Origin: Sipunculus nudus
Taxonomy: Eukaryota > Annelida > Sipuncula > Golfingiida > Sipunculidae
Direction: 5' to 3'
DNA: 64,000 nucleotides
Assembly (NCBI GenBank): GCA_026874595.1
Contig: CM049316.1
Span: 72,757,176-72,821,175, forward strand
The notes under the pieces are model-generated. The model was not told the origin of the DNA. It saw only the letters and a list, made by a program, of their open reading frames with translations, and ran no database searches. The position numbers and the translations under genes are program-made. This document shows, piece by piece, positions 1 through 10,169 of the stretch (positions are counted from its first letter, which is position 1; each line of letters starts with the position of its first letter).

Positions 1-762
1 TTGCTTGTACAAGGAATAACTTCCAGTCAGTACAGAGGGAGTTCTGTTCTCTTGAACATTGATGATGTGCATGCAGTGTAAACATTTTGAGCATGCCAAA
101 ACAAAATTTGAGCATAATATAAACTAGAAACCAGCATTGGTTTTACACTGAAATCCAGGAGTGTGTTTCTATATAGTGTCCTTGACCACGAGTCATTTGC
201 TCCTACTAGAAGTTAACTTCCTGTTGGGAGAGGGCTAGCTTCTCGCTATTGAGGGGTCTGTTTTTACCCGTGGCAGGAGTTCACTTCTACCTAATATGGA
301 AAAATTGTTGATATTGGAACATTCATTTGCTTTGCTCATAACAGAAGTTAACTTTGTGTTGGGAGAGAGCTGGCTTCTCGCTATTGAGGGGTCTGTTTTT
401 TGCCGTTGCAGGAGTTCACTTCTGGCTAATAGAGAGGAATTTATCCTGGAAAGTATAAAATTGATGCTGTTTAGGATGCACCATTAAACTTTGAGGCCAA
501 GCGGAAAAATGGTTCCCGTGACGAAACAGATTGGATGTGAACTTTGTTGTATGCAAGAATACACAAGTCTGATTTGTATACGACTATCAGGATGTGGTTT
601 ATTTTGCGAGTAGAAAGGTGAAACAATATTTCTTTGAACAGAATAATTTAGTTTTATAGATGTTTTGTTCTTGATTGTACAGTATAGACTTGTTTCTGTG
701 AAGGGCTTCTGTTGGTTTTGTCAGGAGAAAGCTGCAATTTTTTTATTGACAGGTTGTACCTC
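1..762 (+). repeat. Monomer 1, H-head / F-tail chimera
   Basis: The first half carries type H marks: AAGGAATAAC, GAACATTGATG, TGTAAACATT and ACCCGTGGC. The second half carries B/F marks: TTTGTGTTGGGAGAGAG, GGATGCACCATTAAAC, TATGCAAG and GATGTGGTTT. The switch lies in the first subrepeat, roughly 295-350. Unlike other H units it has only one full subrepeat, so a crossover between an H unit and an F-type unit would explain both the mosaic and the lost copies. Confidence 0.8.
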
Positions 763-1526
763 TTGCTTGTACAAGAAATAACTTCCAGTCAGTACAGAGG
801 GATTTCTGTTCTCTTGAATTTTGATGATGTGCATGCTGTGTGAACATTTTGAGCATTCCCAAACAAAATTTGAGCATGATATAAACTAGAAACCAGCATT
901 GGTTTTACACTGAAATCCAGGAGTGTGTTTCTATATAGTGTCCTTGACCACGAGTCATTTGCTCCTACTAGAAGTTAACTTCCTGTTGGGAGAGGGCTTG
1001 CTTCTCGCTATTGAGGGGTCTGTTTTTTCCCGTTGCAGGAGTTCACTTCTACCTAATATGGAAAAATTGTTGATATTGGAACATTCATTTGCTTTGCTTT
1101 TAACAGGAATTAACTTCCTGTTTGGAGAGGGCTGGCTTCTCGATATTGAGGGGTCTGTTTTTTGCCGTTGCAGGAGTTCACCTCAGTCTAGTAGAGAGGA
1201 ATTTATCCTGGAAAGTATAAAATTGATGCTTTTTAGGAAGCACCATTAAACCTTGGGGCCAAGCGGAAAAATGGTTCCCCTGACAAAACACAGATTGGAA
1301 GTAAACTTTGTTGTATGCAAGAATACACAAGTCTGATTTGTATACGACTATCAGGATGAGGTTTATTTTGCGAGTAGAAAGGTGAAACAGTGTGTCTTTG
1401 AACAGAATAATGTAGTTTTATTGATGTCTTATTCTTGATTGTACAGTATAGACTTGTTTCTGTGAAGGGCTTCTGTTGGTTTTGTCAGGAGAAAGCTGCA
1501 ATCTTGCTATTGGCAGGTTGTACCTC
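763..1526 (+). repeat. Monomer 2, type G (764 bp)
   Basis: Type G is marked by ACAGGAATTAACTTCC at the second subrepeat, CACCTCAGTCTAG in place of CACTTCTGGCTAAT, and TTATTGATGTCTT near the end. Type G always precedes a type H monomer in this window (monomers 2, 47, 54, 70 and 76). Its two subrepeats stay in register with each other, which leaves an open frame of 108 codons at 923-1249. I regard that frame as a by-product. Confidence 0.85.
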
Positions 1527-1734
1527 TTGCTTGTACAAGGAATAACTTCCAGTCAGTACAGAGGGAGTTCTGTTCTCTTGAACATTGATGATGTGCATGC
1601 AGTGTAAACATTTTGAGCATGCCAAAACAAAATTTGAGCATAATATAAACTAGAAACCAGCATTGGTTTTACACTGAAATCCAGGAGTGTGTTTCTATAT
1701 AGTGTCCTTGACCACGAGTCATTTGCTCCTACTA

Positions 1735-2219
1735 GAAGTTAACTTCCTGTTGGGAGAGGGCTAGCTTCTCGCTATTGAGGGGTCTGTTTTTACCCGTGGC
1801 AGGAGTTCACTTCTACCTAATATGGAAAAATTGTTGATATTGGAACATTCATTTGCTTTGCTTTTAACAGACGTTAACTTCCTGTTGGGAGAGGGCTGGC
1901 TTCTCCCTATTGAGGGGTCTGTTTTTTGCCGTTGCAGGAGTTCACTTCTACCTAACATGGAAAAATTGTTGATATTGGAACATTCATTTGCTTTGCTTTT
2001 AACAGAAGTTAACTTCCTGTTGGGAGAGGGCTGGCTTCTCGCTATTGAGGGGTCTGTTTTTTGCCGTTGCAGGAGTTCACTTCTACCTAACATGGAAAAA
2101 TTGTTGATATTGGAACATTCATTTGCTTTGCTTATAACAGAAGTTAACTTCCTGTTGGGAGAGGGCTGGCTTCTCGCTATTGAGGGGTCTGTTTTTTGCC
2201 GTTGCAGGAGTTCACTTCT
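1735..2219 (+). repeat. Nested 135-bp subrepeats, 3 full + 80-bp partial (monomer 3)
   Basis: The GAAGTTAACTTC motif (GACGTTAACTTC in the second copy) starts at 1735, 1870, 2005 and 2140, exactly 135 bp apart. Each full copy runs from that palindrome through GAGGGGTCTG, a T-run, CCGTTGCAGGAG, then TTGATATTGGAACATTC to the next palindrome. The fourth copy matches for about 80 bp and departs at TTCACTTCTGGC near 2219, where unique monomer sequence resumes. An ordinary monomer has only one full copy and the partial. The first copy in H monomers has its own variants (GGCTAGCTT and ACCCGTGGC). Confidence 0.95.
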
Positions 2220-2279
2220 GGCTAATAGAGAGGAATTTATCCTGGAAAGTATAAAATTGATGCTGTTTAGGAAGCACAA
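1761..2279 (-). other. Antisense open frame, 172 codons, probably not a gene
   Basis: On the opposite strand the same subrepeats give a polar 45-residue unit (RSELLQRQKTDPSIARSQPS...). Like the plus-strand frame it follows from a stop-free 135-bp unit and overlaps it almost completely. Counterparts lie at 36133, 41654, 44840, 49681, 54525 and 59313. No signal peptide, domain or known motif is evident. Confidence 0.7.
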
Positions 2280-2283
2280 TTAA
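1822..2283 (+). other. Repeat-derived open frame, 153 codons, probably not a gene
   Basis: The frame reads three near-identical 45-residue units (MEKLLILEHSFALLL...) and ends in unique sequence. It stays open only because the subrepeat is 135 bp, a multiple of three, and one copy has no stop. Equivalent frames occur at 41661, 44847, 49688, 54532 and 59374, and shorter 60-71 codon versions in most monomers. Single-base losses between monomer types (TGGAAAAATTG, TGGAAAATTG, TGAAAAATTG) change the start and frame freely. That argues against selection for a protein. I recognise no domain. Confidence 0.7.
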
Positions 2284-3322
2284 ACTTTGGCGCCAAGCGG
2301 AAAAATGGTTCCCATGACAAAACAGATTTGAAGTGAACTTTGTTGTACGCAAGAATACACAAGTCTGATTTGTATACGACTATCAGGATGAGGTTTATTT
2401 TGCGAGTAGAAAGGTGAAACAGTGTGTCTTTGAACAGAATTATTTAGTTTAATAGATGTTTTATTCTTGATTGTACAGTATAGACTTGTTTCTGTGAAGG
2501 GCTTCTGTTGGTTTTGTCAGGAGAAAGCTCCAATCTTGCTATTGGCCGGTTGTACCTCTTGCTTGTACAAGAAATGACTTCCAGTCAGTACAGAGGGATT
2601 TCTGTTCTCTTGAATTTTGATGATGTGCATGCAGTGTGAACATTTCGAGCATGCCCAAAAAACAAAATTTGAGCATAATATAAACTAAACCAGCATTGGT
2701 TTTACACTGAAATCCAGGAGTGTGTTTCGATATAGTGTCCTTGACCACGAGTCATTTGCTCCTACTAGAAGTTAACTTCCTGTTGGGAGAGGGCTTGCTT
2801 CTCGCTATTGAGGGGTCTGTTTTTTCCCGTTGCAGGAGTTCACTTCTACCTAATATGGAAAATTGTTGCTATTGGAACATTCATTTGCTTTGCTCATAAC
2901 AGAAGTTAACTTCCTGTTGGGAGAGGGCTGGCTTCTCGCTATTGAGGGGTCTGTTTTTTGCCGTTGCAGGAGTTCACTTCTGGCTAATAGGGAGGAATTT
3001 ATCCTGGAAAGTATAAAATTGATGCTGTTTAGGAAGCACCATTAAACTTTGAGGCCAAGCGGAAAAATGGTTCCCGTGACAAAACAGATTGGATGTGAAC
3101 TTTGTTGTACGCAAGAATACACAAGTGTGATTTGTATAAGACTATCAGGATGAGGTTTATTTTGCGAGTAGAAAGGTGAAACAGTGTTTCTTTGAACAGA
3201 ATAATTTAGTTTTATAGATGTTTTGTTCTTGATTGTACAGTATAGACTTGTTTCTGTGAAGGGCTTCTGTTGGTTTTGTCAGGAGAAAGCTGCAATCTTG
3301 CTATTGGCAGTTGTACCTCTTG

Positions 3323-3332
3323 CTTGTACAAG
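3323..3332. other. 10-bp palindrome at the monomer start
   Basis: CTTGTACAAG is a perfect palindrome once per monomer. It is changed to CTTGTAGAAG in the units at 14579, 28283 and 33616, to CTTGTGCAAG at 11667, and lost at 31331. Function is unknown. Confidence 0.55.
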
Positions 3333-3527
3333 AAATAACTTCCAGTCAGTACAGAGGGATTTCTGTTCTCTTGAATTTTGATGATGTGCATGCTGTGTGA
3401 ACATTTTGAGCATTCCCAAACAAAATTTGAGCATGATATAAACTAGAAACCAGCATTGGTTTTACACTGAAGTCCAGGAGTGTGTTTCTATATAGTGTCC
3501 TTGACCACGAGTCATTTGCTCCTACTA

Positions 3528-3539
3528 GAAGTTAACTTC
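3528..3539. other. 12-bp palindrome opening each subrepeat
   Basis: GAAGTTAACTTC is its own reverse complement and starts nearly every 135-bp subrepeat, so most monomers have two and long ones four. B units replace the second copy with AAGTTTACTTTG, G has GAATTAACTTC, and H has GACGTTAACTTC in one copy. It could be a site for a dimeric DNA-binding protein or simply an ancestral feature of the subrepeat. Nothing in the sequence decides between these. Confidence 0.6.
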
Positions 3540-3710
3540 CTGTTTGGAGAGGGCTTGCTTCTCGCTATTGAGGGGTCTGTTTTTTCCCGTTGCAGGAGTT
3601 CACTTCTACCTAATATGGAAAATTGTTGCTATTGGAACATTCATTTGCTTTGCTCATAACAGAAGTTAACTTCCTGTTGGGAGAGGGCTGGCTTCTCGCT
3701 ATTGAGGGGT

Positions 3711-3941
3711 CTGTTTTTTGCCGTTGCAGGAGTTCACTTCTGGCTAATAGAGAGGAATTTATCCTGGAAAGTATAAAATTGATGCTGTTTAGGAAGCACC
3801 ATTAAACTTTGAGGCCAAGCGGAAAAATGGTTCCCGTGACAAAACAGATTGGATGTGAACTTTGTTGTACGCAAGAATACACAAGTGTGATTTGTATAAG
3901 ACTATCAGGATGAGGTTTATTTTGCGAGTAGAAAGGTGAAA
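3711..3941 (+). other. Splice-like acceptor and donor bounding a 206-nt segment
   Basis: A T-rich tract followed by CCGTTGCAG|G (3711-3730) fits the 3' splice-site pattern, and AAG|GTGAAA (3933-3941) fits seven of nine positions of the 5' splice-site consensus. The segment between them is 206 nt here and also in monomer 3 (2208-2413). The first subrepeat has a second acceptor-like tract (3577-3596). B units lose the first acceptor (GCATGAG). If the plus strand is transcribed these could act as cryptic exon borders. There is no evidence of use. Confidence 0.3.
3772..3778 (+). promoter_or_regulatory. TATA-like element (TATAAAA)
   Basis: GTATAAAATTG follows the partial subrepeat in nearly every monomer and is well conserved among types. 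It matches a Pol II TATA box by sequence only. In AT-rich DNA this is weak evidence, and no initiator or downstream gene is visible. Confidence 0.2.
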
Positions 3942-4839
3942 CAGTGTTTCTTTGAACAGAATAATTTAGTTTTATAGATGTTTTGTTCTTGATTGTACAG
4001 TATAGACTTGTTTCTGTGAAGGGCTTCTGTTGGTTTTGTCAGGAGAAAGCTGCAATCTTGCTATTGGCAGTTGTACCTCTTGCTTGTACAAGAAATAACT
4101 TCCAGTCAGTACAGAGGGATTTCTGTTCTCTTGAATTTTGATGATGTGCATGCTGTGTGAACATTTTGAGCATTCCCAAACAAAATTTGAGCATGATATA
4201 AACTAGAAACCAGCATTGGTTTTACACTGAAATCCAGGAGTGTGTTTCTATATAGTGTCCTTGACCACGAGTCATTTGCTCCTACTAGAAGTTAACTTCC
4301 TGTTTGGAGAGGGCTTGCTTCTCGCTATTGAGGGGTCTGTTTTTCCCGTTGCAGGAGTTCACTTCTACCTAATATGGAAAATTGTTGATATTGGAACATT
4401 CATTTGCTTTGCTTATAACAGAAGTTAACTTCCTGTTGGGAGAGGGCTGGATTTTCGCTATTGAGGGGGCCGTTTTTTTGCCGTTGCAGGAGTTCACTTC
4501 TGGCTAATAGAGAGGAATTTATCCTGGAAAGTATAAAATTGATGCTGTTTATGAAGCACCATTAAACTTTGAGGCCAAGCGGAAAAATGGTTCCCGTGAC
4601 GAAACAGATTGGATGTGACCTTTGTTGTACGCAAGAATACAAAAGTCTGATTTGTATACGCCTATCAGGATGAGGTTTATTTTGCGAGTAGAAAGGTGAA
4701 ACAGTGTTTCTTTGAACAGAATAATTTAGTTTTATAGATGTTTTGTTCTTGATTGTACAGTATAGACTTGTTTCTGTGAAGGGCTTCTGTTGGTTTTGTC
4801 AGGAGAAAGCTGCAATCTTGCTATTGGCAGTTGTACCTC

Positions 4840-7124
4840 TTGCTTGTACAAGAAATAACTTCCAGTCAGTACAGAGGGATTTCTGTTCTCTTGAATTTTG
4901 ATGATGTGCATGCTGTGTGAACATTTTGAGCATTCCCAAACAAAATTTGAGCATGATATAAACTAGAAACCAGCATTGGTTTTACACTGAAATCCAGGAG
5001 TGTGTTTCTAATTAGTGTCCTTGACCACGAGTCATTTGCTCCTACTAGAAGTTAACTTCCTGTTGGGAGAGGGCTTGCTTCTCGCTATTGCGGGGTCTGT
5101 TTTTTCCCGTTGCAGGAGTTCACTTCTACTTATATGGAAAAATTGTTGATATTGGAACGTTCATTTGCTTTGCTTTTATCAGAAGTTAACTTCCTGTTGG
5201 GAGAGGGCTGGCTTCTCTCTATTGAGGGGTCTGTTTTTTGCCGTTGCAGGAGTTCACTTCTGGCTAGTAGAGAGGAATTTATCCTGGACAGTATAAAATT
5301 GATGCTGTTTAGGAAGCACCATTAAACTTTGGGGATAAGCGGAAAAATAATTCCCGTGACAAAACACCGATTGGAAGTGAACTTTGTTGTACGGAAGAAT
5401 ACACAAATCTGATTTTTATACGACTATCAGGATGAGGTTTATTTTGCGAGTAGAAAGGTGAAACAGTGTGTCCTTAAAACAGTATAATGTAGTTTAATAG
5501 ATGTCTTATTCTTGATTGTACAGTATAGACTTGTTTCTGTGAAGGGCTTCTGTTGGTTTTGTCAGGAGAAAGCTGCAATCTTGCTATTGGCAGGTTGTAC
5601 CTCTTGCTTGTACAAGAAATAACTTCCAGTCAGTACAGAGGGATTTCTGTTCTCTTGAATTTTGATGATGTGCATGCAGTGTGAATATTTTGAGCATTCC
5701 CAAACAAAATTTGAGCATAATATAAACTAGAAACCAGCATTGGTTTTACACTGAAATCCAGGAGTGTGTTTCTAATTAGTGTCCTTGACCACGAGTCATT
5801 TGCTCCTACTAGAAGTTAACTTCCTGTTCGGAGAGGGCTTGCTTCTCGCTATTGAGGGGTCTGTTTTTTCCCGTTGCATGAGTTCACTTCTACCTAATAT
5901 GAAAAATTGTTGATATTGGAACATTCATTTGCTTTGCTCATAACAGAAGTTTACTTTGTGTTGGGAGAGAGCTGGCTTCTCGCTATTGAGGGGTCTGTTT
6001 TTTGCCGTTGCAGGAGTTCACTTCTGGCTAATAGAGAGGAATTTATCCTGGAAAGTATAAAATTGATGCTGTTTAGGAAGCACCATTAAACTTTGAGGCC
6101 AAGCGGAAAAATGGTTCCCGTGACGAAACAGATTGGATGTGAACTTTGTTGTACGCAAGAATACTCAAGTCTGATTTGTATACGACTATCAGGATGAGGT
6201 TTATTTTGCGAGTAGAAAGGTGAAACAATGTTTCTTTGAACAGAATAATTTAGTTTTATAGATGTTTTATTCTTGATTGTACAGTATAGACTTTTTTCTG
6301 TGAAGGGCTTCTGTTGGTTTTGTCAGGAGAAAGCTGCAATTTTTTTATTGACAGGTTGTACCTCTTGCTTGTACAAGAAATAACTTCCAGTCAGTACAGA
6401 GGGATTTCTGTTCTCTTGAATTTTGATGAAGTGCATGCTGTGTGAACATTTTGAGCATTCCCAAACAAAATTTGAGCATGATATAAACTAGAAACCAGCA
6501 TTGGTTTTACACTGAAATCCAGGAGTGTGTTTCTATATAGTGTCCTTGACCACGAGTCATTTGCTCCTACTAGAAGTTAACTTCCTGTTGGGATAGGGCT
6601 TGCTTCTCGCTATTGAGGGGTCTGTTTTTTCCCGTTGCAGGAGTTCACTTCTACTTATATGGAAAAATTGTTGATATTGGAACGTTCATTTGCTTTGCTT
6701 TTATCAGAAGTTAACTTCCTGTTGGGAGAGGGCTGGCTTCTCGCTATTGAGGGGTCTGTTTTTTGCCGTTGCAGGAGTTCACTTCTGGCTAATAGGGAGG
6801 AATTTATCCTGGAAAGTATAAAATTGATGCTGTTTAGGAAGCACCATTAAACTTTGAGGCCAAGCGGAAAAATGGTTCCCGTGACAAAACAGATTGGAAG
6901 TGAACTTTGTTGTACGCAAGAATACACAAGTCTGATTTGTATACGACTATCAGGATGAGGTTTATTTTGCGAGTAGAAAGGTGAAACAGTGTTTCTTTGA
7001 ACAGAATAATTTAGTTTTATAGATGTTTTGTTCTTGATTGTACAGTATAGACTTGTTTCTGTGAAGGGCTTCTGTTGGTTTTGTCAGGAGAAAGCTGCAA
7101 TCTTGCTATTGGCAGTTGTACCTC
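4840..7124 (+). repeat. ABC trimer HOR, copy 1 (2285 bp)
   Basis: Units are A 4840-5603 (764 bp), B 5604-6364 (761) and C 6365-7124 (760). A is marked by TTCTCTCTATTG, CTAGTAGAGAG, CTGGACAG, GGGGATAAGCGG and CACCGATTGG. B is marked by GCATGAG in place of GCAGGAG and by AAGTTTACTTTGTG in place of the second palindrome. C is marked by ATGAAGTGCATGC and GGGATAGGGC. This A unit has a rare TATTGCGGGG (others TATTGAGGGG), shared only with the unit at 29044 as far as I can see. Confidence 0.9.
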
Positions 7125-9409
7125 TTGCTTGTACAAGAAATAACTTCCAGTCAGTACAGAGGGATTTCTGTTCTCTTGAATTTTGATGATGTGCATGCTG
7201 TGTGAACATTTTGAGCATTCCCAAACAAAATTTGAGCATGATATAAACTAGAAACCAGCATTGGTTTTACACTGAAATCCAGGAGTGTGTTTCTAATTAG
7301 TGTCCTTGACCACGAGTCATTTGCTCCTACTAGAAGTTAACTTCCTGTTGGGAGAGGGCTTGCTTCTCGCTATTGAGGGGTCTGTTTTTTCCCGTTGCAG
7401 GAGTTCACTTCTACTTATATGGAAAAATTGTTGATATTGGAACGTTCATTTGCTTTGCTTTTATCAGAAGTTAACTTCCTGTTGGGAGAGGGCTGGCTTC
7501 TCTCTATTGAGGGGTCTGTTTTTTGCCGTTGCAGGAGTTCACTTCTGGCTAGTAGAGAGGAATTTATCCTGGACAGTATAAAATTGATGCTGTTTAGGAA
7601 GCACCATTAAACTTTGGGGATAAGCGGAAAAATAATTCCCGTGACAAAACACCGATTGCAAGTGAACTTTGTTGTACGGAAGAATACACAAATCTGATTT
7701 TTATACGACTATCAGGATGAGGTTTATTTTGCGAGTAGAAAGGTGAAACAGTGTGTCCTTAAAACAGTATAATGTAGTTTAATAGATGTCTTATTCTTGA
7801 TTGTACAGTATAGACTTGTTTCTGTGAAGGGCTTCTGTTGGTTTTGTCAGGAGAAAGCTGCAATCTTGCTATTGGCAGGTTGTACCTCTTGCTTGTACAA
7901 GAAATAACTTCCAGTCAGTACAGAGGGATTTCTGTTCTCTTGAATTTTGATGATGTGCATGCAGTGTGAATATTTTGAGCATTCCCAAACAAAATTTGAG
8001 CATAATATAAACTAGAAACCAGCATTGGTTTTACACTGAAATCCAGGAGTGTGTTTCTAATTAGTGTCCTTGACCACGAGTCATTTGCTCCTACTAGAAG
8101 TTAACTTCCTGTTCGGAGAGGGCTTGCTTCTCGCTATTGAGGGGTCTGTTTTTTCCCGTTGCATGAGTTCACTTCTACCTAATATGAAAAATTTTTGATA
8201 TTGGAACATTCATTTGCTTTGCTCATAACAGAAGTTTACTTTGTGTTGGGAGAGAGCTGGCTTCTCGCTATTGAGGGGTCTGTTTTTTGCCGTTGCAGGA
8301 GTTCACTTCTGGCTAATAGAGAGGAATTTATCCTGGAAAGTATAAAATTGATGCTGTTTAGGAAGCACCATTAAACTTTGAGGCCAAGCGGAAAAATGGT
8401 TCCCGTGACGAAACAGATTGGATGTGAACTTTGTTGTACGCAAGAATACTCAAGTCTGATTTGTATACGACTATCAGGATGAGGTTTATTTTGCGAGTAG
8501 AAAGGTGAAACAATGTTTCTTTGAACAGAATAATTTAGTTTTATAGATGTTTTATTCTCTATTGTACAGTATAGACTTTTTTCTGTGAAGGGCTTCTGTT
8601 GGTTTTGTCAGGAGAAAGCTGCAATTTTTTTATTGACAGGTTGTACCTCTTGCTTGTACAAGAAATAACTTCCAGTCAGTACAGAGGGATTTCTGTTCTC
8701 TTGAATTTTGATGAAGTGCATGCTGTGTGAACATTTTGAGCATTCCCAAACAAAATTTGAGCATGATATAAACTAGAAACCAGCATTGGTTTTACACTGA
8801 AATCCAGGAGTGTGTTTCTATATAGTGTCCTTGACCACGAGTCATTTGCTCCTACTAGAAGTTAACTTCCTGTTGGGATAGGGCTTGCTTCTCGCTATTG
8901 AGGGGTCTGTTTTTTCCCGTTGCAGGAGTTCACTTCTACTTATATGGAAAAATTGTTGATATTGGAACGTTCATTTGCTTTGCTTTTATCAGAAGTTAAC
9001 TTCCTGTTGGGAGAGGGCTGGCTTCTCGCTATTGAGGGGTCTGTTTTTTGCCGTTGCAGGAGTTCACTTCTGGCTAATAGGGAGGAATTTATCCTGGAAA
9101 GTATAAAATTGATGCTGTTTAGGAAGCACCATTAAACTTTGAGGCCAAGCGGAAAAATGGTTCCCGTGACAAAACAGATTGGATGTGAACTTTGTTGTAC
9201 CCAAGAATACACAAGTCTGATTTGTATAAGACTATCAGGATGAGGTTTATTTTGCGAGTAGAAAGGTGAAACAGTGTTTCTTTGAACAGAATAATTTAGT
9301 TTTATAGATGTTTTGTTCTTGATTGTACAGTATAGACTTGTTTCTGTGAAGGGCTTCTGTTGGTTTTGTCAGGAGAAAGCTGCAATCTTGCTATTGGCAG
9401 TTGTACCTC
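7125..9409 (+). repeat. ABC trimer HOR, copy 2 (2285 bp)
   Basis: Units are A 7125-7888, B 7889-8649 and C 8650-9409, with the same lengths as the trimer just before it. This B is a sub-variant (B*) with AAATTTTTGATATTGG and ATTCTCTATTGTAC, seen again in the B units at 26761 and 32094. The tail of C has E1/E2-like variants (GGATGTGAAC, CCCAAGAATAC, ATAAGACTATC), so its last ~230 bp have probably been exchanged with another type. Confidence 0.88.
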
Positions 9410-10169
9410 TTGCTTGTACAAGAAATAACTTCCAGTCAGTACAGAGGGATTTCTGTTCTCTTGAATTTTGATGATGTGCATGCTGTGTGAACATTTTGAG
9501 CATTCCCAAACAAAATTTGAGCATGATATAAACTAGAAACCAGCATTGGTTTTACACTGAAATCCAGGAGTGTGTTTCTATATAGTGTCCTTGACCACGA
9601 GTCATTTGCTCCTACTAGAAGTTAACTTCCTGTTTGGAGAGGGCTTGCTTCTCGCTATTGAGGGGTCTGTTTTTCCCGTTGCAGGAGTTCACTTCTACCT
9701 AATATGGAAAATTGTTGATATTGGAACATTCATTTGCTTTGCTTATAACAGAAGTTAACTTCCTGTTGGGAGAGGGCTGGATTTTCGCTATTGAGGGGTC
9801 CGTTTTTTTGCCGTTGCAGGAGTTCACTTCTGCCTAATAGAGAGGAATTTATCCTGGAAAGTATAAAATTGATGCTGTTTATGAAGCACCATTAAACTTT
9901 GAGGCCAAGCGGAAAAATGGTTCCCGTGACGAAACAGATTGGATGTGACCTTTGTTGTACGAAAGAATACACAAGTCTGATTTGTATACGACTATCAGGA
10001 TGAGGTTTATTTTGCGAGTAGAAAGGTGAAACAGTGTTTCTTTGAACAGAATAATTTAGTTTTATAGATGTTTTGTTCTTGATTGTACAGTATAGACTTG
10101 TTTCTGTGAAGGGCTTCTGTTGGTTTTGTCAGGAGAAAGCTGCAATCTTGCTATTGGCAGTTGTACCTC
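9410..10169 (+). repeat. Monomer 13, type D variant
   Basis: This is a D unit (GGATTTTCGC, TTTATGAAGC) with private variants GAGGGGTCCG and CTGCCTAATAG. They are shared with the D unit at 16101-16860 but not with D at 4080, 20667 or 39840. The two are offset by 6691 bp and belong to a duplicated local block. Confidence 0.85.

Larger units (their letters stand above)
1527..2558 (+). repeat. Monomer 3, type H, expanded (1032 bp)
   Basis: Type H is marked by AAGGAATAAC, GGGAGTTCTG, ACATTGATGATG, ACCCGTGGC, GCACAATTAAAC and GGCGCCAAGCGG. The 270 bp above normal length are two additional 135-bp subrepeats. Other H units are at 35899 (one extra copy), 41364, 44550, 49391, 54235 and 59079. The expansion is therefore a stable character of type H and not a one-off event. 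Confidence 0.92.
3320..4079 (+). repeat. Reference monomer 5 (type E2, 760 bp)
   Basis: This is a convenient standard unit. In order it has: the palindrome CTTGTACAAG (3323-3332), GCATGC (3388-3393), CTATATAG (3488-3495), the first GAAGTTAACTTC (3528-3539), a pyrimidine tract ending in CAG (3577-3595), GAACATTC (3635-3642), the second GAAGTTAACTTC (3662-3673), a second pyrimidine tract plus CAG (3711-3729), TATAAAA (3772-3778), TTTATT, which is AATAAA on the minus strand (3916-3921), and AAGGTGAAA (3933-3941). The last ~140 bp are AT-rich. Type E2 is marked by GAAGTCCAGG, TGTTTGGAG in the first subrepeat and GTTGCTATTGG. By hand I count nine CpG dinucleotides in this unit. Confidence 0.9.
2559..4839 (+). 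repeat. E1-E2-D block (monomers 4-6)
   Basis: Units are 2559-3319 (E1, 761 bp), 3320-4079 (E2, 760) and 4080-4839 (D, 760). E1 is marked by GCCCAAAAAACAAAAT, AAACTAAACCAG and GTTTCGATATAG. D is marked by GGGCTGGATTTTCGC and GTTTATGAAGCACC. The same three-unit block, with the same lengths, recurs at 19146-21426 and 38319-40599, and again at 45584-47865 with E1 1 bp longer. Monomers 4-10 as a whole match monomers 26-32 unit for unit at an offset of 16,587 bp. Confidence 0.88.

Noticed and set aside
515-525. CENP-B-box-like halves: CCCG and CGAA (reverse strand TTCG...CGGG) in CCCGTGACGAA, present in many monomers.
   Set aside because: The CENP-B box needs TTCG and CGGG seven bases apart with a central A. 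Here only three bases separate them, so the essential core is not met. Many monomers also have GACAAAAC, which destroys one half.
923-1249. Frame of 108 codons in G units (MCFYIVSL...).
   Set aside because: It begins at GTG within conserved monomer sequence and is broken by one-base changes in other types. It is explained by subrepeat register.
1822-2283. A repeat protein with 45-residue units.
   Set aside because: The frame depends only on the 135-bp period. Monomer types freely gain or lose single bases at the start, both strands are equally open, and no known domain is visible.
2630-2660. Pol III internal promoter (B-box-like ATTTCGAGCATGCC) in E1 units.
   Set aside because: It shares little beyond TTCGA with the GGTTCGANTCC consensus, most types have TTTTGAG instead, and T-runs of five or more downstream would terminate Pol III.
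2539-2748. Minus-strand frame of 69 codons (MVKDTISKHTPGFQ...), recurring in E1 units.
   Set aside because: It exists only where E1-specific indels (AAAAAAC, AAACTAAACC) adjust the frame. Other monomer types lack it, and it has no recognisable motif.
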